The position numbers and the translations under genes are program-made. DNA of 39,411 bases from an uncultured beta proteobacterium. GTDB lineage: Bacteria > Pseudomonadota > Gammaproteobacteria > Burkholderiales > Burkholderiaceae_C. The stretch covers positions 1-39,411 of the forward strand of contig CAIJOK010000123.1 of the NCBI GenBank assembly GCA_903822205.1, written 5' to 3'. A model generated the notes under the pieces. That model was not told where the DNA came from. It was given only the letters and a program-made list of their open reading frames with translations, and did no database searches. Shown one piece after another: positions 25,308 to 32,987 of the stretch (its first letter is position 1; every line of letters begins with the position of its first letter).

Positions 25308-25946
25308 TTATTGTGAATCGTGTCCATCTCGATGGTCTCGCAGCCACTGTGCCACAGCGCGGGGGTAGATCAGATGCTCTTGGGACAGCACCCGTGCTGC
25401 CAGGGTTTGTGCTGTGTCGCCAGGCAGAATGGGCACAGCGGCCTGCGCCAAAATCGGCCCTTGGTCCAGATCAGGGGTGACCCGATGCACGGTGGCACCG
25501 GCTTGTTTACATCCTGCATCCAGAGCACGCTGGTGGGTGTGCAAGCCTGCAAAAGCCGGCAGCAGCGACGGGTGAATGTTGAGCAGGCGACCGCTATAGC
25601 GCTGCACAAAGCCCTCGGTCAGTATGCGCATAAACCCCGCCAGCAGCACCAGCGCCGGTGGTTGGGAGTCAAACGGGGCGATGCTTTGCACCAGTGCGTC
25701 GTCAAAAGCCGCTCGGTCAGGGTAAAGCGTGTGGTCTGCCACCCGGGTGGCAATGCCCTGCGCCCGGGCAAATTCAAGCCCAGGGGCATCGGGTCGATTG
25801 CTGATCACGGCAGCCACACGAGCACCCAGGCGCTCAGCCCAGTGCTCTGTTTGGGCGGCCCTGACAATAGCAGCCATGTTGGAACCGCCACCCGAAATCA
25901 GAATAATCACATTTCTCATATTTTTCATATTGTTCATATTAGACAT
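25308..25946 (-). CDS. purN: Phosphoribosylglycinamide formyltransferase (GAR transformylase)
   Basis: A 212-aa enzyme that transfers the formyl group of 10-formyl-THF to GAR in de novo purine synthesis. Motifs: ILISGGGSNM (phosphate loop), ISNRPDAPGLEFA, LAGFMRILTEGFV, LLNIHPSLLPAF (catalytic Asn-His pair in NIHPSLLP) and THQRALDAG...VHRVTPDLDQGPIL (catalytic Asp). Four in-frame ATG codons lie in the first ten codons (MSNMNNMKNMRN), made of near-repeated 9-mers. The first is preferred because AGGTAGG is well spaced before it. It converges on the ligase/TPR gene. A 16-bp inverted repeat starts inside its start region. Confidence 0.93.
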   Translation of the reverse strand: MSNMNNMKNMRNVIILISGGGSNMAAIVRAAQTEHWAERLGARVAAVISNRPDAPGLEFARAQGIATRVADHTLYPDRAAFDDALVQSIAPFDSQPPALVLLAGFMRILTEGFVQRYSGRLLNIHPSLLPAFAGLHTHQRALDAGCKQAGATVHRVTPDLDQGPILAQAAVPILPGDTAQTLAARVLSQEHLIYPRAVAQWLRDHRDGHDSQ

Positions 25947-26021
25947 TATTGGAAACCTACCTGCAATTGTTGGAAAATCAACAAGTTAGCAAAATCAAAG
26001 AATACGTTTCCAATAATGTCT
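25941..26021. repeat. 16-bp perfect inverted repeat around the purN start
   Basis: AGACATTATTGGAAAC at 25941-25956 and its exact reverse complement at 26006-26021, with a 49-base spacer. The left arm includes the purN start codon. It could be a regulatory fold or an inverted duplication. Confidence 0.8.
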
Positions 26022-26197
26022 ATGGCTCATATTTTGCCAAGATAAATAATTAGTTTGTAATACGTTTATAATAAATTAAATACTTGATAAAATCAACAAT
26101 GATAGCACTCAGTGCAATAAAGACGTGCGTTATCGCTGATTTATAAGATAAACATAGTGTATAAAACTTATTGAAATTGCTTGGTTTTACCTATTGT

Positions 26198-27142
26198 ATG
26201 TTGCCCGCCCATCTGCCCCCAACGCTGACCTCATCGAACACTCCATTGCGCTCTCCATTGCGATCTTCATCGATCACCCAATTTTTAGCCTTGTTGCAGA
26301 ACATGGGTGTGGATCGTCTGGATGCACAACGGCTGATGTTGCACGTGCTGGGCCGAGAGGCAAACCAACGCGCCTGGCTTGTGGCCCACGGTGAAACCCT
26401 GTTGGCCCCGTCGGATGCCGTCGCCCTGATGGACTTGGCGCGTCGCCTGCTGGCGGGTCTGCCTATCGCCTACCTGACCGGTTACCAAGCGTTTTATGGG
26501 CTGGCGCTGCAAGTGGATGCCAACGTGCTGGTGCCGCGTCCCGACACCGAAACCCTGGTTGACCTGGCGCTTCACCATCTGTCCCGTGCCATGACCCAGC
26601 ATCCTGAGGGTCATCTGCGGGTACTGGACCTGGGTACAGGCAGTGGTGCCATTGCCTTGGCGCTCAAGGCCAACTGCCCCAGCCTGCACGTCCACGCCAG
26701 CGACATTTGCCCAAGGGCGCTGCACATAGCCCGCGCCAACGCCACACGGCTGGGTCTGACGGTGCGTTTCAGTCAGGGCGCATGGCTGGCAGCGTTGGCC
26801 ACCGAACACGACACGCTGTTTGATGTCATCGCAAGCAACCCCCCCTACATTGCCCAAGACGACCCCCACCTGGCGGCATTGGGCTGTGAGCCTGTACACG
26901 CCCTGGTCAGTGGACAAGACGGTCTGGATGACTTGCGTCGCATCATCGATCAAGCGCCGTCGCACTTGGTACCTGGCGGGTGGTTATTGCTGGAACACGG
27001 GTACGACCAGGCAGACAGGGTGCGTGACCTGCTCAGCGCCGCAGGCCTGACGGCGGTGTCATCCCACCGCGACCTGGCCGGCCATTGGCGTTGTAGCGCT
27101 GGGCAGCGTACACGCTGTCACCCGTTGCCGTTGGCGCGCTAA
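26198..27142 (+). CDS. prmC: Peptide chain release factor N5-glutamine methyltransferase
   Basis: A 314-aa SAM-dependent enzyme that methylates the GGQ glutamine of RF1 and RF2. The N-terminal helical domain (DRLDAQRLMLHVLG) precedes PIAYLTGYQAFYGL and VLVPRPDTETLVDLAL, which are typical of PrmC. The SAM site is VLDLGTGSGAIALAL, and IASNPPYIAQDD contains the catalytic NPPY. ATG 26198 is taken as start; a TTG at 26171 is possible. The first 25 residues are low-complexity Ser/Thr/Pro and longer than usual. The stop overlaps the convergent plsY stop. Cytoplasmic. Confidence 0.92.
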   Translation: MLPAHLPPTLTSSNTPLRSPLRSSSITQFLALLQNMGVDRLDAQRLMLHVLGREANQRAWLVAHGETLLAPSDAVALMDLARRLLAGLPIAYLTGYQAFYGLALQVDANVLVPRPDTETLVDLALHHLSRAMTQHPEGHLRVLDLGTGSGAIALALKANCPSLHVHASDICPRALHIARANATRLGLTVRFSQGAWLAALATEHDTLFDVIASNPPYIAQDDPHLAALGCEPVHALVSGQDGLDDLRRIIDQAPSHLVPGGWLLLEHGYDQADRVRDLLSAAGLTAVSSHRDLAGHWRCSAGQRTRCHPLPLAR

Positions 27143-27846
27143 CCCTTGTGACCTAGCCGAGACTCAGTTCCCAAGATCAGCCGGTTGATGTTGGCCGCAT
27201 GGCGGTACAGCAGCAGCACGGCAATGACGCAAACGCCCAGCAGGATGTTTTTGTCCATGCGCCAGACCAGGCCGTCGCCCAGGGTATAGACCACAGGTGT
27301 CAGCAGGGCTGCGATGATGGCGGCCAGGGACGAATAACGAAACACACTTGCCATCACCAGCCAGATCACCAGAGCGGTCAAGGCCAGCGCCCAGTGCAGG
27401 CCCAGCAACACCCCCAGCACCGTGGCAACGCCCTTGCCGCCCACAAACCCGAAAAACACAGGGTACACATGCCCAAAAAACGCAGCCACGCCAGCAAGGG
27501 CCACGCTGCCATCGCCCAAACCATACAGCGAACCGTACAACCTGACGACCAGCACAGGCAGACACCCTTTGGTGGCATCCAGCAGCAGGGTCAAGACGGC
27601 GGCAGACTTATTGCCAGAGCGCAAGACATTGGTGGCCCCGGGGTTTTTACTGCCAAAGGTTCGCGGGTCATCCAAACCCATCCAGCGGCTAACGATGACC
27701 GCAAACGACAAAGACCCCACCAGGTAACTGGCCAGGGCAACGGCGATGGGCAGCAAACTGGGCAAAAGGTTGGGCAAAAGGTTGGGCAAAAGCTTGGGCA
27801 AAAAATCCAAAAAGACGTTCAAAAAGTTGTTCAAAAAGTTGTTCAA
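27139..27846 (-). CDS. plsY: Acyl-phosphate:glycerol-3-phosphate acyltransferase with repetitive N-terminal extension
   Basis: A 235-aa membrane enzyme for the first acylation of phospholipid synthesis. The PlsY motifs are GSLSFAVIVSRWMGLDDPR, GSKNPGATNVLRSGNK (glycine-rich acyl-phosphate/G3P loop), and GHVYPVFFGFVGGKGVAT (third motif), with about five to six membrane segments. The first 33 residues are unusual: a Leu/Pro/Asn periodic run (NNFLNNFLNVFLDFLPKLL then PNLLPNLLPSLLP) encoded by two sets of 12-bp tandem repeats (about 27768-27806 and 27816-27846). Normal PlsY begins close to the segment IAVALASYLVGS. The true start may therefore be internal, or repeat expansion lengthened the protein. 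Convergent, 4-base overlap with prmC. Confidence 0.92.
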   Translation of the reverse strand: MNNFLNNFLNVFLDFLPKLLPNLLPNLLPSLLPIAVALASYLVGSLSFAVIVSRWMGLDDPRTFGSKNPGATNVLRSGNKSAAVLTLLLDATKGCLPVLVVRLYGSLYGLGDGSVALAGVAAFFGHVYPVFFGFVGGKGVATVLGVLLGLHWALALTALVIWLVMASVFRYSSLAAIIAALLTPVVYTLGDGLVWRMDKNILLGVCVIAVLLLYRHAANINRLILGTESRLGHKG

Positions 27847-28002
27847 AACCTGACTCCAAGACTGTGATTCGGTGATTTTGCCAGACTGTCCGTCCTTGCT
27901 TCTAAAGCATAAATTGTGGTGTAACTAAATGATTTTAATTGTTTTTTTATGGATATTAGGCCGATTACAATCCGGCGTTTTTAGATGCAAGGAGGCATGT
28001 CA

Positions 28003-28797
28003 ATGCCAGTCGGTCACCCAATTCAACTGCACGGCAGCCCAGTGGCTGGTGGCAAGTTTCCCTTGATCTGCGTCCCGCTGGTGGGACGCACCCGGGCTGA
28101 TATTTTGGCCGAGCTTGAGGCCGTGTTGGCTGAAAAACCCGACGTACTGGAGTGGCGTGTTGATTATTTTGCAGGCATCGCAAAGACCGATCAGGTGATC
28201 GATGTTGTGTGCGCCATCAGGGCTGTAGCAGGCAGCCTGCCCGTGATGTTCACCTGCCGGTCCCACTGTGAGGGTGGTCAAAACACGACGCTATGGGACG
28301 GTGATGTGGTCAGCCTTTGTGAGGCCGTGTGTCACAGCCGTCAGATCGACCTGATCGACTTTGAGCTGCGTTGCGGCCCGTTGCCGATCTCCCGGGTGCG
28401 CATGGCTGCCCACGCCAACGGTATCCAGTTGGTTTTGTCTTGTCATGATTTTGCGACAACCCCCGACACGCCGACGCTGGTCCGATACTTTGACCAAGCG
28501 CGTGTGCAGGGGGCAGACGTGGCCAAACTGGCCGTGATGTCGCATTCGCCAGCGGACACCTTAAGGCTGCTGGATGCCACCTTGCAGGCCAGCCAAACCC
28601 TTGATATTCCGCTGATCAGCGTGGCCATGGGGCCGCACGGGGCGGTCACGCGGCTAATGGGCGGAGAGTTTGGGTCGGCTTTAAGCTTTGCGGTGGGTGT
28701 CAAAGCGTCAGCCCCGGGTCAGATGCCCGTGCAGGATATTCGTGCGGTGCAGGCCATTTTGCAGCGTTCACAAGCTGGCCCAACAGACCCGTGGTAA
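28003..28797 (+). CDS. aroD: 3-dehydroquinate dehydratase, type I
   Basis: A 264-aa shikimate-pathway enzyme that dehydrates 3-dehydroquinate through a Schiff base. Seen: ICVPLVGRT, VLEWRVDYF (substrate-binding EWRxD), VMFTCRS, LVLSCHDFATTP (catalytic His), ADVAKLAVM (Schiff-base Lys) and LISVAMGPHGAVTRLMGGEFGSALSFA. The start at 28003 is selected because AAGGAGG at 27989-27995 is seven bases away; an ATG at 27997 is too close to it. The last codon and stop (TGG TAA) lie on the terminus of the short element starting at 28794, so the final residues may differ from the ancestral ones. Confidence 0.93.
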   Translation: MPVGHPIQLHGSPVAGGKFPLICVPLVGRTRADILAELEAVLAEKPDVLEWRVDYFAGIAKTDQVIDVVCAIRAVAGSLPVMFTCRSHCEGGQNTTLWDGDVVSLCEAVCHSRQIDLIDFELRCGPLPISRVRMAAHANGIQLVLSCHDFATTPDTPTLVRYFDQARVQGADVAKLAVMSHSPADTLRLLDATLQASQTLDIPLISVAMGPHGAVTRLMGGEFGSALSFAVGVKASAPGQMPVQDIRAVQAILQRSQAGPTDPW

Positions 28798-29234
28798 GCG
28801 TTTAGACCCCCTCTTTTTCAAATCCCCCCTAACCCCCCTTTGTTAAAGGGGGGAACCAATGCGCTGCATTGACAGAGTTGGCTAACCGTTCTTATCCCCC
28901 CTTTGTAAAGGGGGGAACCAATGCGCTGCATTGACAGAGTTGGCTAACCGTTCTTAAGTTAGATCATACAAGTTCCTTATCATTGACCTAAAATTGTGAG
29001 ATCAAATTCAACTATTCGCGTTTTGCTATAAAAATCAACAGCTTACGATACTTTGAAAGTGACATCTTGAACAATTTTTTGGCAAATTAAATTATTGCAT
29101 TCAATGCTAAATAACTTTATTTTTCTGACTTATCCCCCCTTTGTAAAGGGGGGTAGGGGGGATTTATGTTATTTGATGCACAACATTACTTTTAATCGCA
29201 TCAGACATTTGGTATGGAGGGTCTAAACGGTTAC
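28794..29234. mobile_element. Large (441-bp) composite short inverted-repeat element
   Basis: Ends GTAAGCGTTTAGACCCC and GGGTCTAAACGGTTAC. The left part has two tandem copies of a unit of about 61 bp (GGGGGGAACCAATGCGCTGC onward), then the AT-rich dispersed repeat, then a second C-run/G-run hairpin. The simpler 202-bp copy at 37772 lacks the tandem copy and AT-rich part. The left end supplies the aroD stop codon. No target duplication. Confidence 0.75.
28961..29136. repeat. AT-rich dispersed repeat, copy 2 (nested)
   Basis: Aligns with 9099-9273 over its length and partly with 39294-39352 (reverse). Here it is inserted within the 441-bp short element. Confidence 0.7.
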
Positions 29235-29265
29235 GATTGTTTTAATCATGTCTTATTTTATCCCA

Positions 29266-31560
29266 TCAAAAGTTTTTTGGCAGTTGCCATTTGAGTTTCG
29301 TTATCAGATCGTAATCATCAATTCGGATATTTTTTGACTCCAAACACGCTATATTTTTATAATAAAGTTTTAACAAGAAATCTGCCACGTCCAGAGAAAA
29401 TCCGGAACGAACTTGATCTCTGTTATTTTCTAAAATCAAACTAAGATATTTCTCTAGCTTTACTGTACCCCAATGCCTGACTATATTTTCTTTAATCTGT
29501 GGGTACTTATCCAGTAAATGCTCAGGGAATTTTTTAAACGGATCATTGACATCTGAGGGTGCATCATGGGTCTCATCAAACTTTTCGGTGAGCTGTGGGT
29601 AGGTATCAAACAAATGCTCACGCAATTCTTCAGATCGATCATGGATATCTGGTGGGTGCGCATTGGATTCATCAAACATACGCCAAACCGAGTCAGGAGG
29701 ATCGTCCATCTCTGTCACATTCAACCCTTTCACGTCATGATGAAGGACAAGTGATGGTGATGGTGATGGTGATGGATTATGCGATTCGGCTGGCTTGCCT
29801 AAAGTTTGAGGCGGTATCGATTTGTCTGGCTTTGAATTTCCGCTACCTGATAGAAAAGCATCAACCATGGATGTGCTGATCACATCGATATAAGATTGTT
29901 GTTGTTCAATCGAAAGCCCGATCAAAGTCATGCCAGCACGCAGTTGTTGCAGTAACAGCTTCACATCATTGATCACACGGAATCGCTTACGTCGAGTAGT
30001 TTTGGCACCGGATATCCATAACAGCTCATTGGCTGCCTTTTGCATCGCCAGGGTGTTCGCGTGATGCGGGCCGTAATGCATCATTGTCAAGGCCAATACA
30101 TTGGACCAAATCGATAAAAGAAAATCTCGAACTTCACCATGCACCGATAAGCCTTGGAGCATGTCATGTATCAAGGCATACGCCTGCCCCTGCATTTTTT
30201 GAAAAGTTGAATGCAAAATTTCTGGTGGTGATTGAACCGGCTGGTCACGTTGCGGATTTTGGATTTTGGCCTGACTGACGGCCAATGCCGGGTTGTCCAG
30301 CGCCAAATGGCTGGCAGAAAACTGATGGTGCTGGTTAAAGATGCCGGTGTCTGTCACAGGCTCTTCACCCAGCAGCAAGGTGACCAGGGTTGAACCGTGA
30401 TAGGCGTTTTGACCCAACAAACCAGATGGGGCAATTTCGCCATAGGTATAAAAGCCCGCCACCGGCAAACACGATGGAATAGTCTCGGTGGCGGTTTTGA
30501 ATTCATCCGCCGCGTTGTTCTCCAGTACCAGTGCACGGCTGACACACGAAAACCAAAGCGCTGCCACAGGGGGCTTTGTTCTCGGAAAATGCGCCAAGGC
30601 TTCGTGGATGTTTTTTTTGGACACTGCCAATATATCGGTCACATCGGGCTGCGTCAGTTGAATCTGGCAGTCCGTTGGCAAACTCTGCACGGACTCCAAT
30701 TGGCCTGTTTCCTCACAATACCGAATCACATCCCGCAAATAATGCTCGTTACTGTCGCGGTTGGGGTAAATCACAAAAGGGTGGCAAACCGATAACTGCC
30801 CCCCTTGCAGGCGATAGCGCGATGCCAGGTATTCAACGGCGGGTTTTTGCGCGATGGTTTGGATGAAGTTGCCATTGCATTGTGCATCCATGCGATCACC
30901 CACCGCATGCCAGCCCGATCCCAAGCCCTCGGTGACTGCCCAGTGACAGCGCAACGGGCCATAAAACAGTAAATAGGGCACAGCGTTGTGCAGTACCTCG
31001 TTATTAAAAAACTGCACCGTTTGCGTCAGCGTAAAGTTCTCTGCACTGGCACCCCCAAAAAAACGGGTGCCCACAAAATGGTCTGAGAACAACCCGACGA
31101 TCGACGCACCGTCCAACCCCAGACCATCAGGAAACAGCAGCCCCAGCACGGGCAAGCCAGGGGATTTGCCACTGCCGGGTTGATACGCCACCCCCTGCGC
31201 ACGCCATTGCTGCAGGGCCATTTCCAGATTTTGGGCCTCGTTATCAAAGGTCAAATCGCGCAGCACGCCAGCACGGAAGGTGATGGTGTCGCTGGCAAAC
31301 ACGATCAGCACGGACGACCCCACGCGGTAACCCTGTTCGAGCGAGACCTCGCCGTTTGAACTTCCGCCCACAATGGGGCATCCGGGCAATAACTGCACCA
31401 GTTCTTTGAGCAAACGGGCGTGATCGTTGCCAAACGTAGAAAACAACAAGGCCGCCGTGGGCGCACCGATACCCAGCTCTCGGAGTGCACGGGTTGCCAT
31501 GGCCGTTGCGGCAACCTTGGCATCCGATGTCAGGCTATGGGAGATGCTGATTTTGAACAT
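29266..31560 (-). CDS. FIST sensory-domain protein fused to a DUF1631-like segment
   Basis: A 764-aa cytoplasmic protein. Residues about 1-380 are FIST_N plus FIST_C: LLFSTFGNDHARLLKEL, PIVGGSSNGEVS, FFGGASAENF, LRDVIRYCEETGQLESVQ and LPVAGFYTYGEIAPSG. FIST is a small-ligand sensor found beside chemotaxis and two-component systems. Residues about 420-560 (VRDFLLSIWSNVLALTMMHYG, ANELLWISGAKTTRRKRFRV, LLQQLRAGMTLIGLS) resemble DUF1631. Then comes a Ser-Pro repeat from a TGGTGA DNA repeat, and a tail with two related blocks (LREHLFDTYPQLTEKF and FPEHLLDKYPQIKENI). The start MFKISISHS at 31560 was preferred to upstream in-frame starts, which read a pseudogene. Probably part of the adjacent signalling locus, though a gene remnant separates them. 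Confidence 0.8.
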   Translation of the reverse strand: MFKISISHSLTSDAKVAATAMATRALRELGIGAPTAALLFSTFGNDHARLLKELVQLLPGCPIVGGSSNGEVSLEQGYRVGSSVLIVFASDTITFRAGVLRDLTFDNEAQNLEMALQQWRAQGVAYQPGSGKSPGLPVLGLLFPDGLGLDGASIVGLFSDHFVGTRFFGGASAENFTLTQTVQFFNNEVLHNAVPYLLFYGPLRCHWAVTEGLGSGWHAVGDRMDAQCNGNFIQTIAQKPAVEYLASRYRLQGGQLSVCHPFVIYPNRDSNEHYLRDVIRYCEETGQLESVQSLPTDCQIQLTQPDVTDILAVSKKNIHEALAHFPRTKPPVAALWFSCVSRALVLENNAADEFKTATETIPSCLPVAGFYTYGEIAPSGLLGQNAYHGSTLVTLLLGEEPVTDTGIFNQHHQFSASHLALDNPALAVSQAKIQNPQRDQPVQSPPEILHSTFQKMQGQAYALIHDMLQGLSVHGEVRDFLLSIWSNVLALTMMHYGPHHANTLAMQKAANELLWISGAKTTRRKRFRVINDVKLLLQQLRAGMTLIGLSIEQQQSYIDVISTSMVDAFLSGSGNSKPDKSIPPQTLGKPAESHNPSPSPSPSLVLHHDVKGLNVTEMDDPPDSVWRMFDESNAHPPDIHDRSEELREHLFDTYPQLTEKFDETHDAPSDVNDPFKKFPEHLLDKYPQIKENIVRHWGTVKLEKYLSLILENNRDQVRSGFSLDVADFLLKLYYKNIACLESKNIRIDDYDLITKLKWQLPKNF

Positions 31561-31567
31561 GGGGTGA

Positions 31568-31860
31568 TTGAAAGGCCAGTGTAGGCACATCCAGGATGGC
31601 ATTTTCCCAATGCTCTCGCTGATCCACAGTGGCGGTACTGATGCGAATGTGCACATCGTCCGGCAGCGAGCCAAAGCGTTGGGTCCGTTGATGCCGCCAA
31701 GACAATGGCCTCACCGGCCAGCAAACCCTCCTGTCTGCCGTCGCGGCGGCCTTTTTGTAGGCTTTCTTGTTTCCATGGTTCGGTCCATTCCATGGCGGTT
31801 TCAGCAAGCATTGTGTTGATCTCCAATAAGTTTTCCCCTTCAGGAAGTGTGGGTGGCCAT
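31568..31860 (-). pseudogene. Remnant of a DUF4351 / Rpn-type protein C-terminus
   Basis: One frame reads ENLLEINTMLAETAMEWTEP, then KKGRR-type and EEG-like charged sequence (KGRRDGRQEGLLAGEAIVLA). After a frameshift near 31690 a second frame reads RFGSLPDDVHIRISTATVDQ and EHWENAILDVPTLA, a good DUF4351 match. These are the C-terminal parts of PD-(D/E)XK Rpn-like proteins. The catalytic N-terminus is gone. Confidence 0.6.
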
Positions 31861-31978
31861 CACTATTGACACGTAACGTCCAGCGCTGTATCTCAACGCG
31901 AGACATCAGCGAAATTTCAGATAACAAATGCGCTTTGAGAAATCCATTAACGTTGATTTTTCAAACAGGGGTTTTCTG

Positions 31979-32443
31979 TCAGGCACAAACCAGCGGTGAT
32001 TTTGATTGGATATCCGCCGTTTTTCCCTCGCGTTGCATGATCTCAGCCTCAAGCATGCTGGGCAAGATGAACCTGCGGCAGGCTTTTTCTATCACCGCGA
32101 CGAGTCGTTGCTGCTGGAATGGCTTGAGCACGTAGCCCTTGGCACCCGCTTTCAAGGCATCGAGCACCATTCTTTCTTGACCGTGCGAAGTTACCATGAT
32201 AATGTTCGCGTCAGGAAACTCGCCCCGGATGTGGCGGGTGGCTTCAATGCCATCCATGACCGGCATCGTGATGTCCATGGTCACCAAATCAGGTTGACAC
32301 TCGCGGTAGGCGGCGATGGCTTCGACCCCGTTCCCTGCGGTCTTGACGACCAGGTAGCCCAGCATTTCCATCATCATGCAAATTTTTCGGGTGATGATGG
32401 GAGAGTCGTCGACGACCATGACTCTCAGCGCCTGCATATCCAT
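31979..32443 (-). CDS. CheY-like single-domain response regulator
   Basis: A 154-aa receiver protein. LRVMVVDDSPIITRK has the acidic pair, DLVTMDITMPVMDGIEA has the phospho-acceptor Asp, IIMVTSHGQ has the Thr, and KAGAKGYVLKPF has the conserved Lys. A 35-residue tail after the receiver has no known domain. ATG 32443 is chosen: the preceding gene's last codons supply GAGGTAA as ribosome site and the gap is seven bases. It is last in a kinase-CheX-receiver operon, so it is the likely phosphate acceptor of that kinase and substrate of CheX. Without an output domain it probably acts on a protein partner, possibly the FapA/DUF342 or FIST protein. Confidence 0.88.
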   Translation of the reverse strand: MDMQALRVMVVDDSPIITRKICMMMEMLGYLVVKTAGNGVEAIAAYRECQPDLVTMDITMPVMDGIEATRHIRGEFPDANIIMVTSHGQERMVLDALKAGAKGYVLKPFQQQRLVAVIEKACRRFILPSMLEAEIMQREGKTADIQSKSPLVCA

Positions 32444-32450
32444 GGCAGGC

Positions 32451-32987
32451 TTACCTCGGGGCATCAGGCCTTCCTGGGGGAAAGACTGCTTGGGGTCTGA
32501 CGAGACTGATATTCAAACGTCCGTACCTAGAACTAAGGTAACGTCTGGAAAATACGGTGATTTGCATTTCTGGAAACACGTTGTCTGGGTCCATCATGAG
32601 GGGGGGTGTCAGGGGGACTCCTTGCTTGTCTAAATGACCAAAGTCCTGCGTACAGTGTCCAAGAATGGTGTTGACCCATTCTCCGATCGCAGCTTGCCGG
32701 TGTCTTTCGACCTCTTCGGGTTCATCTTGAAACCCTACAGTCATCCATGCGTGGACGGCGTTAACCAAGCAGGCCTGAAAGCTGAACACGGCCCACAGGT
32801 TGACCCTACCGCCCAAGCCGACGATCGCAGTCATGTCAAGCTGTGCCTGTGAACTCGCTTCAACAGCACCTGAATCGACATCGACCATGGGTGTTCCGTG
32901 TTCGGATTCAAAGTAGTTTCGCGTCTTGGCAACCACCGACTGCATCACCAATTCCATTTTAGGGCAAGCTTGATCGGTGCTCATCAT
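32451..32987 (-). CDS. CheX-like receiver phosphatase
   Basis: A 178-aa protein of the CheC/CheX/FliY phosphatase family. The catalytic helix reads IGEWVNTILGH, giving the E-x-x-N signature, with a proline 23 positions after the Asn (LTPP), matching the family spacing. The Asp/Ser normally four residues before the Glu is Ala here. The segment DMTAIVGLGGRVNLWAVFSF is the usual beta core. CheX accelerates dephosphorylation of CheY-type receivers. The start overlaps the kinase stop (ATGATGA), so the two are translationally coupled, and the receiver gene follows after seven bases. Confidence 0.75.
   Translation of the reverse strand: MMSTDQACPKMELVMQSVVAKTRNYFESEHGTPMVDVDSGAVEASSQAQLDMTAIVGLGGRVNLWAVFSFQACLVNAVHAWMTVGFQDEPEEVERHRQAAIGEWVNTILGHCTQDFGHLDKQGVPLTPPLMMDPDNVFPEMQITVFSRRYLSSRYGRLNISLVRPQAVFPPGRPDAPR

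Noticed and set aside
28820-28960. C-run/G-run repeats as a CRISPR array.
   Set aside because: Only two tandem units without spacers, within a mobile element with terminal inverted repeats.
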